A stretch of DNA of 5,641 nt from an uncultured Erysipelotrichaceae bacterium. Its GTDB lineage: Bacteria > Bacillota_I > Bacilli_A > RFN20 > CAG-826. The stretch lies in NCBI GenBank assembly GCA_902791085.1, contig CADAUN010000096.1, positions 1 through 5,641 on the forward strand, written 5' to 3'. A model generated the notes under the pieces. That model did no database searches. It had not been told where the DNA came from and saw nothing but the letters and a program-made list of their open reading frames with translations. Both the position numbers and the translations under genes were made by a program. Shown piece after piece: positions 1 through 5,230 of this stretch (the stretch's first letter is position 1; the number at the start of each line of letters is the position of its first letter).

Positions 1-99
1 ATCTTCCTTTAAGCCTTGCTTTGTAAGCGCTTGTCGCACTTTCGAAGCGACAAGAAGCGAATTCGAATCTGACCTAACTTCTAACGCAAACGTCTTCAT
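1..99 (-). CDS. Probable NAD kinase, N-terminal fragment (runs off left edge)
   Basis: The frame opens at an ATG (minus strand, 99-97) and stays open for 33 codons to the window edge, so only the N-terminus is visible. An AGGGAGA ribosome binding site lies 7 nt upstream of the ATG, which fixes the start. The protein begins MKTFALEVRSDSNS and continues with SKVRQALTKQGLKED. A short beta strand, then an R-S-D...S pattern, a helix and G-L-x-x-D matches the start of Bacillota NAD kinases, which phosphorylate NAD to NADP in the cytosol. The diagnostic GGDGT motif would lie beyond the edge and cannot be checked, so the name is an inference from the first 33 residues. The gene is transcribed divergently from the ABC operon. 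Another small Rossmann-type protein remains possible. Confidence 0.5.
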   Translation of the reverse strand, partial: MKTFALEVRSDSNSLLVASKVRQALTKQGLKED

Positions 100-214
100 C
101 CGTTTTTCTCCCTAACGATTATGATATCGGTCATCCTAGAAAGATAAGATGCCGATGCGCGTCTTCCTTTTTCTTAATATACCTTTAGATGATTTCAGTA
201 TCAATTTCGCTGCT

Positions 215-243
215 TTGATTTCCTTGAAGTGAACGCTTATAAA
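215..243 (+). promoter_or_regulatory. Candidate sigma-A promoter for the ABC exporter operon
   Basis: TTGATT (215-220) and TATAAA (238-243) are separated by exactly 17 bp, a good match to the housekeeping consensus. Transcription would start near 250 and give a leader of about 85 nt that is rich in C and T, contains no evident hairpin and has no Shine-Dalgarno sequence before the ATG at 335. Confidence 0.45.
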
Positions 244-317
244 CGAATGATTTCTCGTGCTTTCTTGGCTTTTCCTTTACTGTTTTCCACCTTCTCTTTC
301 TTTTTATCTCCTCCCGA

Positions 318-328
318 TATGATAAAAT
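318..328 (+). promoter_or_regulatory. Candidate extended -10 promoter adjoining the ABC ATPase start
   Basis: TATGATAAAAT contains TG-A-TAAAAT, an extended -10 element (TGnTAnAAT) with its hexamer at 323-328. The start point expected 6-7 nt downstream falls on or next to the A of the ATG at 335, so this promoter would make a leaderless mRNA. No convincing -35 box lies near 300-305. It competes with the better spaced box pair at 215-243. Confidence 0.35.
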
Positions 329-334
329 GACCCC

Positions 335-1207
335 ATGGAAAATTCTGTTTTATTGGTTTCTCATTTGACGAAACGTTATTCGTCTTTCGCTTTGGAAGAC
401 GTTTCTTTTTCTTTGGAAAGAGGCCATATTATGGGCTTCATCGGCCGTAATGGCGCAGGGAAGACCACCACTTTGAAATGCATTTATGGTTTGCTTCCTT
501 TTTTAGAAGGCGAGGTCGTTTGGTTTGGATCCCCCTTAAAAGGAAGGGAACAGGCCATCAAAAACGAGATTGGCTTGTTATTTGGAGGAATTGATTATTA
601 TCCCAATGCCAAAGCCCAGACGATTCATCAGGTCACCCGCCGTTTTAATCCAGAATGGGATGAGAATCTTTATGCTTCTTGGATTCATTATTTTGGGTTA
701 GACACCAACAAAAAAATCAAAGAATTCTCAAACGGCATGAAAATCAAATTTAGTCTCTCCTTGGCGTTGTCTCACCACGCGAAAGCATTGCTGCTTGATG
801 AGCCAACTTCAGGACTAGACCCGGTCTCACGCGATGAAATCTTAGATTGCTTCCGCCGCGTCGCCGACAAAGAAGGGGTCAGTATTTTATTCTCGACGCA
901 TGTGATTTCAGATCTCGATAAAATCGCGGATGACATCACTTATATTCAAAAAGGAAGAATCGTTGCTTCCGAGCCTTTGTCTGTCTTTAAAGAAAACTAT
1001 TACAAAATTGAGGGTGAATCCGATACTTTAACGCCTTCCTTACGAGAAAAAATCGGTCATCTCCGGGAAAGAAATGGTGATTTTGAAGGGATTATCCTTT
1101 CTAAAGACGCTAACGAATTCTCATCTTATCCATTAAGCAAACCAACCTTAGAAGAAATCATGCTCTATTGGGAAAGAGGAAACGAAAATGAAACAGCTCC
1201 TATATAA
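335..1207 (+). CDS. ABC exporter ATP-binding protein (BcrA/YtrB-like)
   Basis: This is a 290-residue ATPase that would power export or efflux through the permease encoded next to it, on the cytoplasmic face of the membrane. Visible motifs are Walker A GRNGAGKT (37-44), signature FSNGM (131-135, in place of LSGGQ), Walker B ALLLDEP (151-157), D-loop SGLDP (159-163) and switch histidine in STHV (H189). The usual Q-loop glutamine is not evident around 79-85, where the sequence reads IGLLFGG. The order and spacing resemble the BcrA/YtrB group of ABC-2 ATPases. About 70 residues after the H-loop form a small variable C-terminal region. ATG 335 is the only sensible start because an in-frame stop lies at 323-325, yet no ribosome binding site precedes it. 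The 3' end overlaps the permease by 20 nt. A GntR regulator, often present beside ytrB, is absent here. The substrate is unknown. Confidence 0.9.
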   Translation: MENSVLLVSHLTKRYSSFALEDVSFSLERGHIMGFIGRNGAGKTTTLKCIYGLLPFLEGEVVWFGSPLKGREQAIKNEIGLLFGGIDYYPNAKAQTIHQVTRRFNPEWDENLYASWIHYFGLDTNKKIKEFSNGMKIKFSLSLALSHHAKALLLDEPTSGLDPVSRDEILDCFRRVADKEGVSILFSTHVISDLDKIADDITYIQKGRIVASEPLSVFKENYYKIEGESDTLTPSLREKIGHLRERNGDFEGIILSKDANEFSSYPLSKPTLEEIMLYWERGNENETAPI

Positions 1208-1856
1208 GGAATATCGCCTTTGCCTATCTGGTCAATCAATTATTTTCTTGGCGTTGACTTTATTGATTTTGATTCCTACTTGGCCAGCGATTGTTCCTTT
1301 CCTTTATACGCTTGTAGGCATTATCACCATTTTTCCTTGGGCGTTTGCCAATCGCGACATTGAATTCACGGCCAATCTTCCGATTTCGAAAGAAGATGTG
1401 GTAAAAGGACGGATTTTCTTTGTTTCTTCTTTAGAATTGCTGTCCATGCTTTGGTCTGTTCCTTTTGGACTAATCCGGCAATTTGTCCTCTTACCGAATA
1501 TGGGAGAAGAAGTCACCAAGACTTTCGGCTTAAATTTCAATCTTGCTCTATATGGAATGGTTTTCGTTTCTTTTGCCGCCTTCCATTTGATTTTCTTCCC
1601 CTGGTATTATCGGAAACCATCCGATAAAAATGTGGCTTGCCAATTGGTTTCATTGCTCTCTGCCATGGCGTTACAAGGAGTCATCACGGCTTTATTTATC
1701 ATGTTCCCTTCTTGGAATACCTTCTTAGACGCTGGCACTTTATCCGCTTTCTTGGTGCAGTTAGCAATCTTTTTTGGCGGGATTATCCTTTGGATTTTGG
1801 CAAGTTGGATCTCTTATCGGGCAGCTAGGCGCCGCTTCTTAGCTTTGAACCTATAG
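1188..1856 (+). CDS. ABC-2 type transporter permease (ABC2_membrane_5-like)
   Basis: A 222-residue integral membrane protein and the likely transmembrane partner of the upstream ATPase. It starts MKQLLYKEYRL, a short amphipathic N-terminus typical of ABC-2 permeases. Hydrophobic segments lie at about 17-36, 38-54, 76-97, 118-140, 150-173 and 185-210, giving about six helices, and it ends in a basic RAARRR stretch. Between the second and third segments, a cytoplasmic loop with N-R-D-I-E-F and LPISKEDVVKGR fits the pattern seen in the short ABC2_membrane_5 family (acidic residues, then LP, then a basic residue and D-x-V). Start choice is supported by AGAGG 8 nt before the ATG, inside the ATPase gene. 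The 20-nt overlap implies translational coupling and fixed stoichiometry. The gene ends with TAG. The transported substrate cannot be told from the sequence. Confidence 0.8.
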   Translation: MKQLLYKEYRLCLSGQSIIFLALTLLILIPTWPAIVPFLYTLVGIITIFPWAFANRDIEFTANLPISKEDVVKGRIFFVSSLELLSMLWSVPFGLIRQFVLLPNMGEEVTKTFGLNFNLALYGMVFVSFAAFHLIFFPWYYRKPSDKNVACQLVSLLSAMALQGVITALFIMFPSWNTFLDAGTLSAFLVQLAIFFGGIILWILASWISYRAARRRFLALNL

Positions 1857-1918
1857 GCGTGTCTTTTTGGATTGTGCACGAAGAGAAATCGCAATAAAAC
1901 TCCCGAAACATTTTTCTT

Positions 1919-2340
1919 TCACCGGATTTTTTCTTCTTCGTCTATCATCAAATTGACCAAAAGATTCCAACTTTGAAAGCCGAGATTATAGACGCCGTTT
2001 CCCGTTTCAGGATTGTAATATTCATGCATTACCCCTGATTGTTTGATGTCTTCCCCTAACATATGAATGATGGCAGAGGCAAGTGCTTTTGCTTCTTTTA
2101 AATCACCGTAACGCAGCAATGCTTCAAAGAAAAAATAATTCACATTCATCCAAATCGGACCCGTCCAACAAGAGGGATTTCCACCCGTGCGAATCCGATA
2201 GGCCCGTTCTTTTTGCCATACGCTCCGTAAGCCAAACGCTGATCCTAAGGGGAGGGATTCAAGAGATTTTCTTCAATCACGCGTTTCCCTGCTTTGTGCT
2301 TGCGAGCGCAATCAAGTTTAAATTCAAATGTGCATTTCAT
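1919..2340 (-). pseudogene. Glycoside hydrolase remnant (GH63/MGH1-like), 5' gutted and frameshifted
   Basis: The C-terminal part reads GLRSV, then YRIRTGGNPSCWTGPIWMNV, EALLRYGD, HEYYNPETGNG and LGFQSWNLLVNLM. This is the conserved end of (alpha/alpha)6-barrel glycosidases of the GH63 and mannosylglycerate-hydrolase-like groups; WTGPIWMNVNY and YNPETG are its hallmarks. Upstream, an ATG at 2340 with a strong AGGAGGG site 9 nt before it opens a different frame, MKCTFEFKLDCARKHKAGKR followed by VIEENLLNPSP, which stops at 2247-2245. The two frames join smoothly (LLNPSP-LGSAFGLRSV) if one C is restored in the C-rich tract at about 2249-2258. A whole enzyme of this family has several hundred residues; only about 140 codons remain, so the catalytic middle is missing. 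It is convergent with the ABC permease gene. Probably non-functional. Confidence 0.7.
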
Positions 2341-2466
2341 CAAAAATATCCCTCCTCCTTTTTGGTCTAGGATTTGGGGTACAGTTCAATATGGCTCGGA
2401 AGCCTTTGTTTGTTTTCTTTACAAAAAAAGAAAATTGTTTTATGTTCTCCTAATGACCACATATAA

Positions 2467-2494
2467 CTTCTTTACATTTTAGATTGTAAAGAAG
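2467..2494. promoter_or_regulatory. Palindromic operator-like site upstream of the YitT gene
   Basis: CTTCTTTACA (2467-2476) and TGTAAAGAAG (2485-2494) form a perfect 10-bp inverted repeat around an 8-bp spacer. A third half-site, TTCTTTACA, lies at 2415-2423, 53 bp upstream of the equivalent half, about five helical turns away. The site ends at the -35 position of the candidate extended -10 promoter at 2511-2519, where a bound regulator could block or aid polymerase. It is A/T-rich and lacks a T-tract at the right place, so it is unlikely to be a terminator. Confidence 0.45.
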
Positions 2495-2510
2495 AAATAA
2501 TCATTTTATA

Positions 2511-2519
2511 TGTTAGAAT
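2511..2519 (+). promoter_or_regulatory. Candidate extended -10 promoter of the YitT gene
   Basis: TGTTAGAAT is a TGnTAGAAT extended -10 box (hexamer 2514-2519, five of six to TATAAT). Transcription would begin near 2526, giving a leader of about 24 nt that contains the ribosome binding site AAAGGAG just before the ATG at 2550. No good -35 box lies 17 bp upstream; the right arm of the palindrome occupies that area. Confidence 0.4.
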
Positions 2520-2549
2520 TTAATATCGAAAAAAAGAAAGGAGAATCAG

Positions 2550-3581
2550 ATGAAGAAAACAAAACGTGAACGCATCCAACGAGAGATCAAGGATTTATTC
2601 TTGGTATTGTCAGGTTGCTTTTTATTGGCCTTGTCGGATGCTCTTTTTATTATCCCGAATCACATTGTGAACGGCGGAGTAGACTCCATTGGCGTCTTGA
2701 TCAATTTCTATTTTCAAGATCGTTTGGGCTTTGATTTGTCCGATATCGTCGTTGCTGCGGTCCAAATCTTGCTTTGGGTGCTTGGCCTCTTTTTCTTAGG
2801 GAAGAAATTCTCCGCCCATACCTTATTAGGAACGCTGGCTTTTCCTGCTTTTTATTCATTGCTCCTTCGGACAAACGTCTATGAAGCTTGGGGATTAAAA
2901 GCATTCTTTGAAGCACATTCAGATTCTGTTGGATCCCTTGCTTTAGCAGGTCTTTTTGGTGGTGGCATCGCCGGAATCGGGGTTGCGCTTACCTATTTAG
3001 GAGATGGATCGACAGGGGGTACCGATATTCTTTGCTTCATCATCGAAAAATATGCGAGAGTCACCCAGGATCTCTCGGGAATGGCCTTGGATGCCATCTT
3101 CATTTTAACCTCGTTATTTTGCATGCGGGATTGGGGGTTAACCATGAGTGGGATCCTCTCTTCTTTGGCCTGTGCCATCGCGGTGCGTTTGCTTTATGTA
3201 AAGGCTAATGATTCTGTCGTGTGCCACGTCATCACCGAACAATTCGAATTGGTAAACGGCTTCATTCAAAATCGATTGGGACACGGCACCACCGTCATCG
3301 AAGGAAGTTCGGGACGTTCGGGAAAAGAGAGAAAGATTGTTCGTGCCGTCATGTATCGCGATGAGGCAGACGATTTAAAAAGTTATATCGCCATGGTCGA
3401 TCCGGATGCCTTTTTCACCATTGCGGCATTAGATGAAACCACGGGCCGTGGCTTCTCTCCCTGGCGTTCCAGCGCATGGAACCGTAAACGATTGCTACGC
3501 AAATACGGCGTTGAAATCAAAGAACGAAAAAATCCAGACGCCGAATTTGAGGGCTTGGATCAAAATCAATTGAACTCATAA
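2550..3581 (+). CDS. YitT family membrane protein with DUF2179 domain
   Basis: A 343-residue membrane protein of the YitT family, whose biochemical role is not established. An AAAGGAG site 7 nt upstream sets the start. Hydrophobic segments lie at about 15-36, 66-83, 90-106, 127-150, 178-192 and 198-215. The family motif region reads GDGSTGGTDIL (151-161), matching the G-S-T-G-G-T-D signature, and LSDALFIIPNHIVNGGV (28-44) is the usual N-terminal YitT element. The soluble DUF2179 domain spans about 223-300, with HVITEQFELVN, LGHGTTVIEG (243-252) and MVDPDAFFTI (282-291). After residue 300, a basic extension of about 43 residues (RSSAWNRKRLLRKYGVEIKE, then an acidic tail) makes it longer than the usual 280-290 residues. 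It is apparently monocistronic, behind its own promoter and a palindromic site. The family assignment is firm; the function is unknown. Confidence 0.9.
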   Translation: MKKTKRERIQREIKDLFLVLSGCFLLALSDALFIIPNHIVNGGVDSIGVLINFYFQDRLGFDLSDIVVAAVQILLWVLGLFFLGKKFSAHTLLGTLAFPAFYSLLLRTNVYEAWGLKAFFEAHSDSVGSLALAGLFGGGIAGIGVALTYLGDGSTGGTDILCFIIEKYARVTQDLSGMALDAIFILTSLFCMRDWGLTMSGILSSLACAIAVRLLYVKANDSVVCHVITEQFELVNGFIQNRLGHGTTVIEGSSGRSGKERKIVRAVMYRDEADDLKSYIAMVDPDAFFTIAALDETTGRGFSPWRSSAWNRKRLLRKYGVEIKERKNPDAEFEGLDQNQLNS

Positions 3582-3709
3582 AGAATGTCCGCCGTCGGTC
3601 ACTAAAGAAATCCATTTTTCTTCTTTCAAAAAAGGAAATAGGAACTTCACTCAAAAAAGATGCCGTCATTTCTTGCTTTGCCAAATCCAGGCTTGCACGT
3701 CACTTCAAT
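3576..3709 (-). pseudogene. Decayed 3' end of a short-chain dehydrogenase/reductase gene
   Basis: Three short stretches in three different minus-strand frames read in order like the C-terminal third of a classical SDR oxidoreductase. First comes IEVTCKPGF (from 3709), like the SDR V-N-x-x-x-P-G-F segment. Next is EMTASF (3672-3655), like T-x-M-T after the P-G. Last is VKFLFPFLKEEKWISLVTDG followed by GHSL and a TGA stop at 3578-3576. The ending W-I-S-L-x-T-D-G-G-H-S-L closely resembles the SDR terminus (W-I-T-G-x-x-x-x-V-D-G-G). The frame changes and compression imply small deletions, and the catalytic Y-x-x-x-K part is absent. The stop overlaps the end of the convergent YitT gene. The region also holds the promoter of the following plus-strand gene. 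The last 24 codons are the best supported part; the earlier pieces are tentative. Confidence 0.45.
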
Positions 3710-3720
3710 TTGCTTACAAT
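3693..3720 (+). promoter_or_regulatory. Candidate promoter of the six-helix membrane protein gene
   Basis: TACAAT (3715-3720) is a good -10 box; TTGCAC (3693-3698) lies 16 bp upstream as a weak -35. Transcription would start near 3727, leaving a leader of about 28 nt that ends in AAAAGGAG before the ATG at 3755. The promoter lies on the decayed dehydrogenase sequence of the other strand. Confidence 0.4.
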
Positions 3721-3754
3721 AAGTTCATACTTTCACCACAAAAAGGAGTTACTT

Positions 3755-4423
3755 ATGGCTTTTGTTAAGTGGATTAAGGACCATTCCCGTTATGAAATCT
3801 TAATTCTCGCCTCCCTTGCTTACCTTTTCGTTTTTCTCAATGTTCTAGGAACTTTAGAAGGGGATTCTGGAAGCTATATTTTTGGCCAAATTCTTTTTCT
3901 TATGATTCTTGGCGGTCTATACGCCTTCCTATGCATTTCTCAATTCTTGCTTAACGAGAAAGCGAAAACCATCGCTTTAACGGTATTTCTTTTCTATTAT
4001 GCAATCGATCGATTGGGAGCCATCTCCACCCCATTTTATTTTTTAGGCGTCACTTCTAACGGATTGGCCGTTTCTTTTGGCGTTTTCTTCTTGTTCGCCA
4101 TGTTGGCCTATCTCGTGTTCTTTGTCCTATATGGCCTTAACCTTTTCTTCCCTAAGATTCGCTTCCCGCGTCTTCTTCCCATCATTTTCTTATACGTCTG
4201 GATTGGTTGCTCGCTGATCTCTATGATTTTGGTCATCTGCATAAATGCCCAAGTAAATATTGCCTGGGGCACCTATTTTGGCAATGTCAAAGGTTATCTT
4301 TTACTTCCTCTTTTATTCTTTGTGGCTTATTGTTCTTGTCACACGAAAGAGAAAGAAGAAACGATTCTTCCCTCTGATGCAACTTCCCCTTCCGCTGAAA
4401 AGCCAAGCGAATCATCCAACTAA
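3755..4423 (+). CDS. Six-helix membrane protein of unknown function
   Basis: I do not recognise this 222-residue protein. The start is ATG 3755, with AAAAGGAG 6 nt upstream; an in-frame TTG at 3710 is rejected because it lies inside the -10 region and has no binding site. Hydrophobic segments lie at about 14-32, 43-65, 71-90, 104-131, 140-164 and 179-195, indicating around six transmembrane helices. The N-terminus (VKWIKDHSRYE) is charged. The last 27 residues form a hydrophilic, probably cytoplasmic tail rich in K, E, S and P (HTKEKEET, then SPSAEKPSESSN). No catalytic or transporter signature is visible. It is preceded by its own promoter and followed 4 nt later by a hairpin terminator, so it appears monocistronic. 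The phenylalanine- and leucine-rich composition resembles small uncharacterised Bacillota membrane proteins. Confidence 0.75.
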   Translation: MAFVKWIKDHSRYEILILASLAYLFVFLNVLGTLEGDSGSYIFGQILFLMILGGLYAFLCISQFLLNEKAKTIALTVFLFYYAIDRLGAISTPFYFLGVTSNGLAVSFGVFFLFAMLAYLVFFVLYGLNLFFPKIRFPRLLPIIFLYVWIGCSLISMILVICINAQVNIAWGTYFGNVKGYLLLPLLFFVAYCSCHTKEKEETILPSDATSPSAEKPSESSN

Positions 4424-4427
4424 ACAC

Positions 4428-4468
4428 AAAAAGACACGCCTGGCTTTTTGCCTAAACGTGTTCTTTTT
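4428..4468. terminator. Bidirectional hairpin terminator
   Basis: AAAAAGACACG (4428-4438) pairs with CGTGTTCTTTTT (4457-4468) with one bulged T; the 18-nt loop can form a small GGC-TTTTT-GCC stem. A-rich and T-rich flanks give a T-tract in both directions. It lies 4 nt after the stop of the membrane protein gene and also overlaps the stop of the minus-strand HsdS fragment, so it can serve both converging transcripts. Confidence 0.7.
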
Positions 4469-4727
4469 AAAACGCATTTTGTCGCTTCGATCTCTCATCG
4501 GACTCGCGAAGGTGAGAAACGGCGATAAATCCCAACATAATCGATTTGCTTTTGTCGGCAACCGTGACAATACCCCCATTTTTAAATTGATCTCTTTGAT
4601 TTAAGAAGCCATCTTTGTTTGAAACTGAATAACTCTCATAAGGCAACCCGGATGCATTCTTTTCTCCGCTTCGAAAAAGCGCATCTCCTAGCTTACGCTG
4701 TTCACAAACGAATGCGTTCTTTACCAT
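4467..4727 (-). pseudogene. Type I restriction specificity subunit (HsdS) fragment
   Basis: An 86-codon frame whose first 60 or so residues look like the start of an HsdS target-recognition domain. CEQRKLGD (8-15) matches the frequent W-E-Q-R-K-L-G-D opening, then EKNASGLPYESYSVSNKDGF (22-41), then NQRDQF and ADKSK. HsdS proteins then normally read on into S-F-A-Y-N-P-x-R-I-N-V-G-S-I. Here the frame continues IMLGFIAVSHLRE and stops at 4469-4467, while the +1 frame offers LSPFLTFASPMRD, which fits the expected segment better and suggests a frameshift. A full HsdS has about 400 residues with two recognition domains, so this is a fragment. No hsdR or hsdM gene is visible. Its ATG overlaps the end of the DUF3791-like gene by 7 nt, so it may still be translated by coupling. 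No separate ribosome binding site was identified. Confidence 0.6.
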
Positions 4728-4930
4728 GCTGGCTTGCCCACAGAAATGAGAGAATCGATATCGTAGAAGGCATTTTCTATGGCTTCGGTATGATACATTT
4801 CGTACATCCGATAGACGAATTCTGTAAGGCCTTTTTGATCCAAAGTTCTCATCACGGATAAAGAGTCCTTCCCCTTATATTGGGCGTAGCTTTCAATGAG
4901 GTAAACGAAGAACTCAAATTCCTTGGTCAT
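4721..4930 (-). CDS. DUF3791-like small protein
   Basis: A 69-residue acidic, helical protein starting MTKEFEFFVYLIESYAQYKG and ending DIDSLISVGKPAW. The pattern (F-F-V-Y-x-I-E-x-Y-A, a helix with a lone K-G-L, then M-Y-E-M-Y-H-T-E and D-I-D-x-L) resembles the DUF3791 family, about 70 residues long and with a conserved L-H-T or Y-H-T segment. Members of that family are often found in small clusters beside DUF3990 genes (ADP-ribosyltransferase-like) in gut Firmicutes, which suggests an antitoxin or immunity-like role; this is inference. AAAGGAG, inside the upstream gene, lies 8 nt before the ATG, and only 2 nt separate the two genes, so they are co-translated. No signal peptide or membrane segment is seen. 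No DUF3990 gene is visible in the window. Confidence 0.65.
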   Translation of the reverse strand: MTKEFEFFVYLIESYAQYKGKDSLSVMRTLDQKGLTEFVYRMYEMYHTEAIENAFYDIDSLISVGKPAW

Positions 4931-4932
4931 GC

Positions 4933-5178
4933 CTATTCTCCTTTAAGATAAGCGGAATCCCTTGGGTCGCCTGTCTCTTCTTCTGTTTTATAGATCTCAA
5001 AAAGGGCTTCAGGGCTGAAATACCAGAGCTTCATCTGGTCATCTAGGAGAAGCTGATGGGTTTTCGAAGACAAGAATAGGCGAAAGGCATCAAGATTCGT
5101 GATTTTCTTCTCTTCGGCAATATAGGAACAGACTTTCGATTCAATCCAAGAAATCCGTTCTGGTTTTGTCTTGATCAT
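4933..5178 (-). CDS. Small conserved-looking protein, first gene of the DUF3791-like operon
   Basis: An 81-residue protein if started at ATG 5178, which has GAGG 5 nt upstream; a longer in-frame TTG start at 5217 is rejected because it falls near the predicted transcription start and inside the palindrome. It begins MIKTKPERISWIESKVCSYI, continues with AFRLFLSSKTHQLLLDD and KLWYFSPEALFEIYKTEEE, and ends TGDPRDSAYLKGE. It is predicted to be helical and cytosolic, with no membrane segment. I cannot name the family. The short length, the F-L-S-S-K-T-x-x-L-L-x-D and W-Y-F-S-P-E elements, and the tight linkage (2 nt) to a DUF3791-like gene suggest it is a functional partner of that protein, perhaps in a toxin-antitoxin-like pair. 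The stop is TAG. It is regulated, by inference, through the palindrome just upstream. Confidence 0.65.
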   Translation of the reverse strand: MIKTKPERISWIESKVCSYIAEEKKITNLDAFRLFLSSKTHQLLLDDQMKLWYFSPEALFEIYKTEEETGDPRDSAYLKGE

Positions 5179-5203
5179 AGCTTCCTCACTCCTAAGCCCA
5201 TAA

Positions 5204-5230
5204 TTGAAAGTTGGCAATTTTCAAATTATA
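5204..5230 (-). promoter_or_regulatory. Promoter -10 box with overlapping palindromic operator
   Basis: On the minus strand a perfect TATAAT (5230-5225) is followed at once by a 21-bp imperfect palindrome (5224-5204) with outer arms TTGAAA and TTTCAA and inner halves ATTG and AACT around the centre. One pair of positions is mismatched. Transcription would begin near 5218, inside the palindrome, so a bound repressor would block initiation. No good -35 box was found. The ATG at 5178 lies about 40 nt downstream of the start. This architecture is usual for autoregulated small operons. Confidence 0.45.

Noticed and set aside
30..54. 8-bp inverted repeat CTTGTCGC/GCGACAAG with a 9-nt loop
   Set aside because: It lies inside the NAD kinase reading frame, lacks a T-tract and is short enough to arise by chance.
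180..334. Lysine-rich minus-strand frames in the intergenic region
   Set aside because: They come from the pyrimidine-rich plus strand; no ATG with a suitable binding site opens them and no family resemblance is seen.
1857..1918. Terminator between the convergent ABC operon and glycosidase remnant
   Set aside because: One is expected there, but I see no stem of useful length followed by a T-tract.
2083..2370. 95-codon plus-strand frame
   Set aside because: It lies antisense to the glycosidase remnant, which explains its openness, and its translation has no domain-like pattern.
3710..3754. TTG start giving a 15-residue longer membrane protein
   Set aside because: The TTG overlaps the -10 region and has no binding site, while ATG 3755 has AAAAGGAG 6 nt upstream.
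4260..4604. 114-codon plus-strand frame
   Set aside because: It is an out-of-frame shadow of the membrane protein gene that runs through the terminator; the translation looks random.
4619..4861. 80-codon plus-strand frame
   Set aside because: It is antisense to the HsdS fragment and the DUF3791-like gene, with no ribosome binding site.
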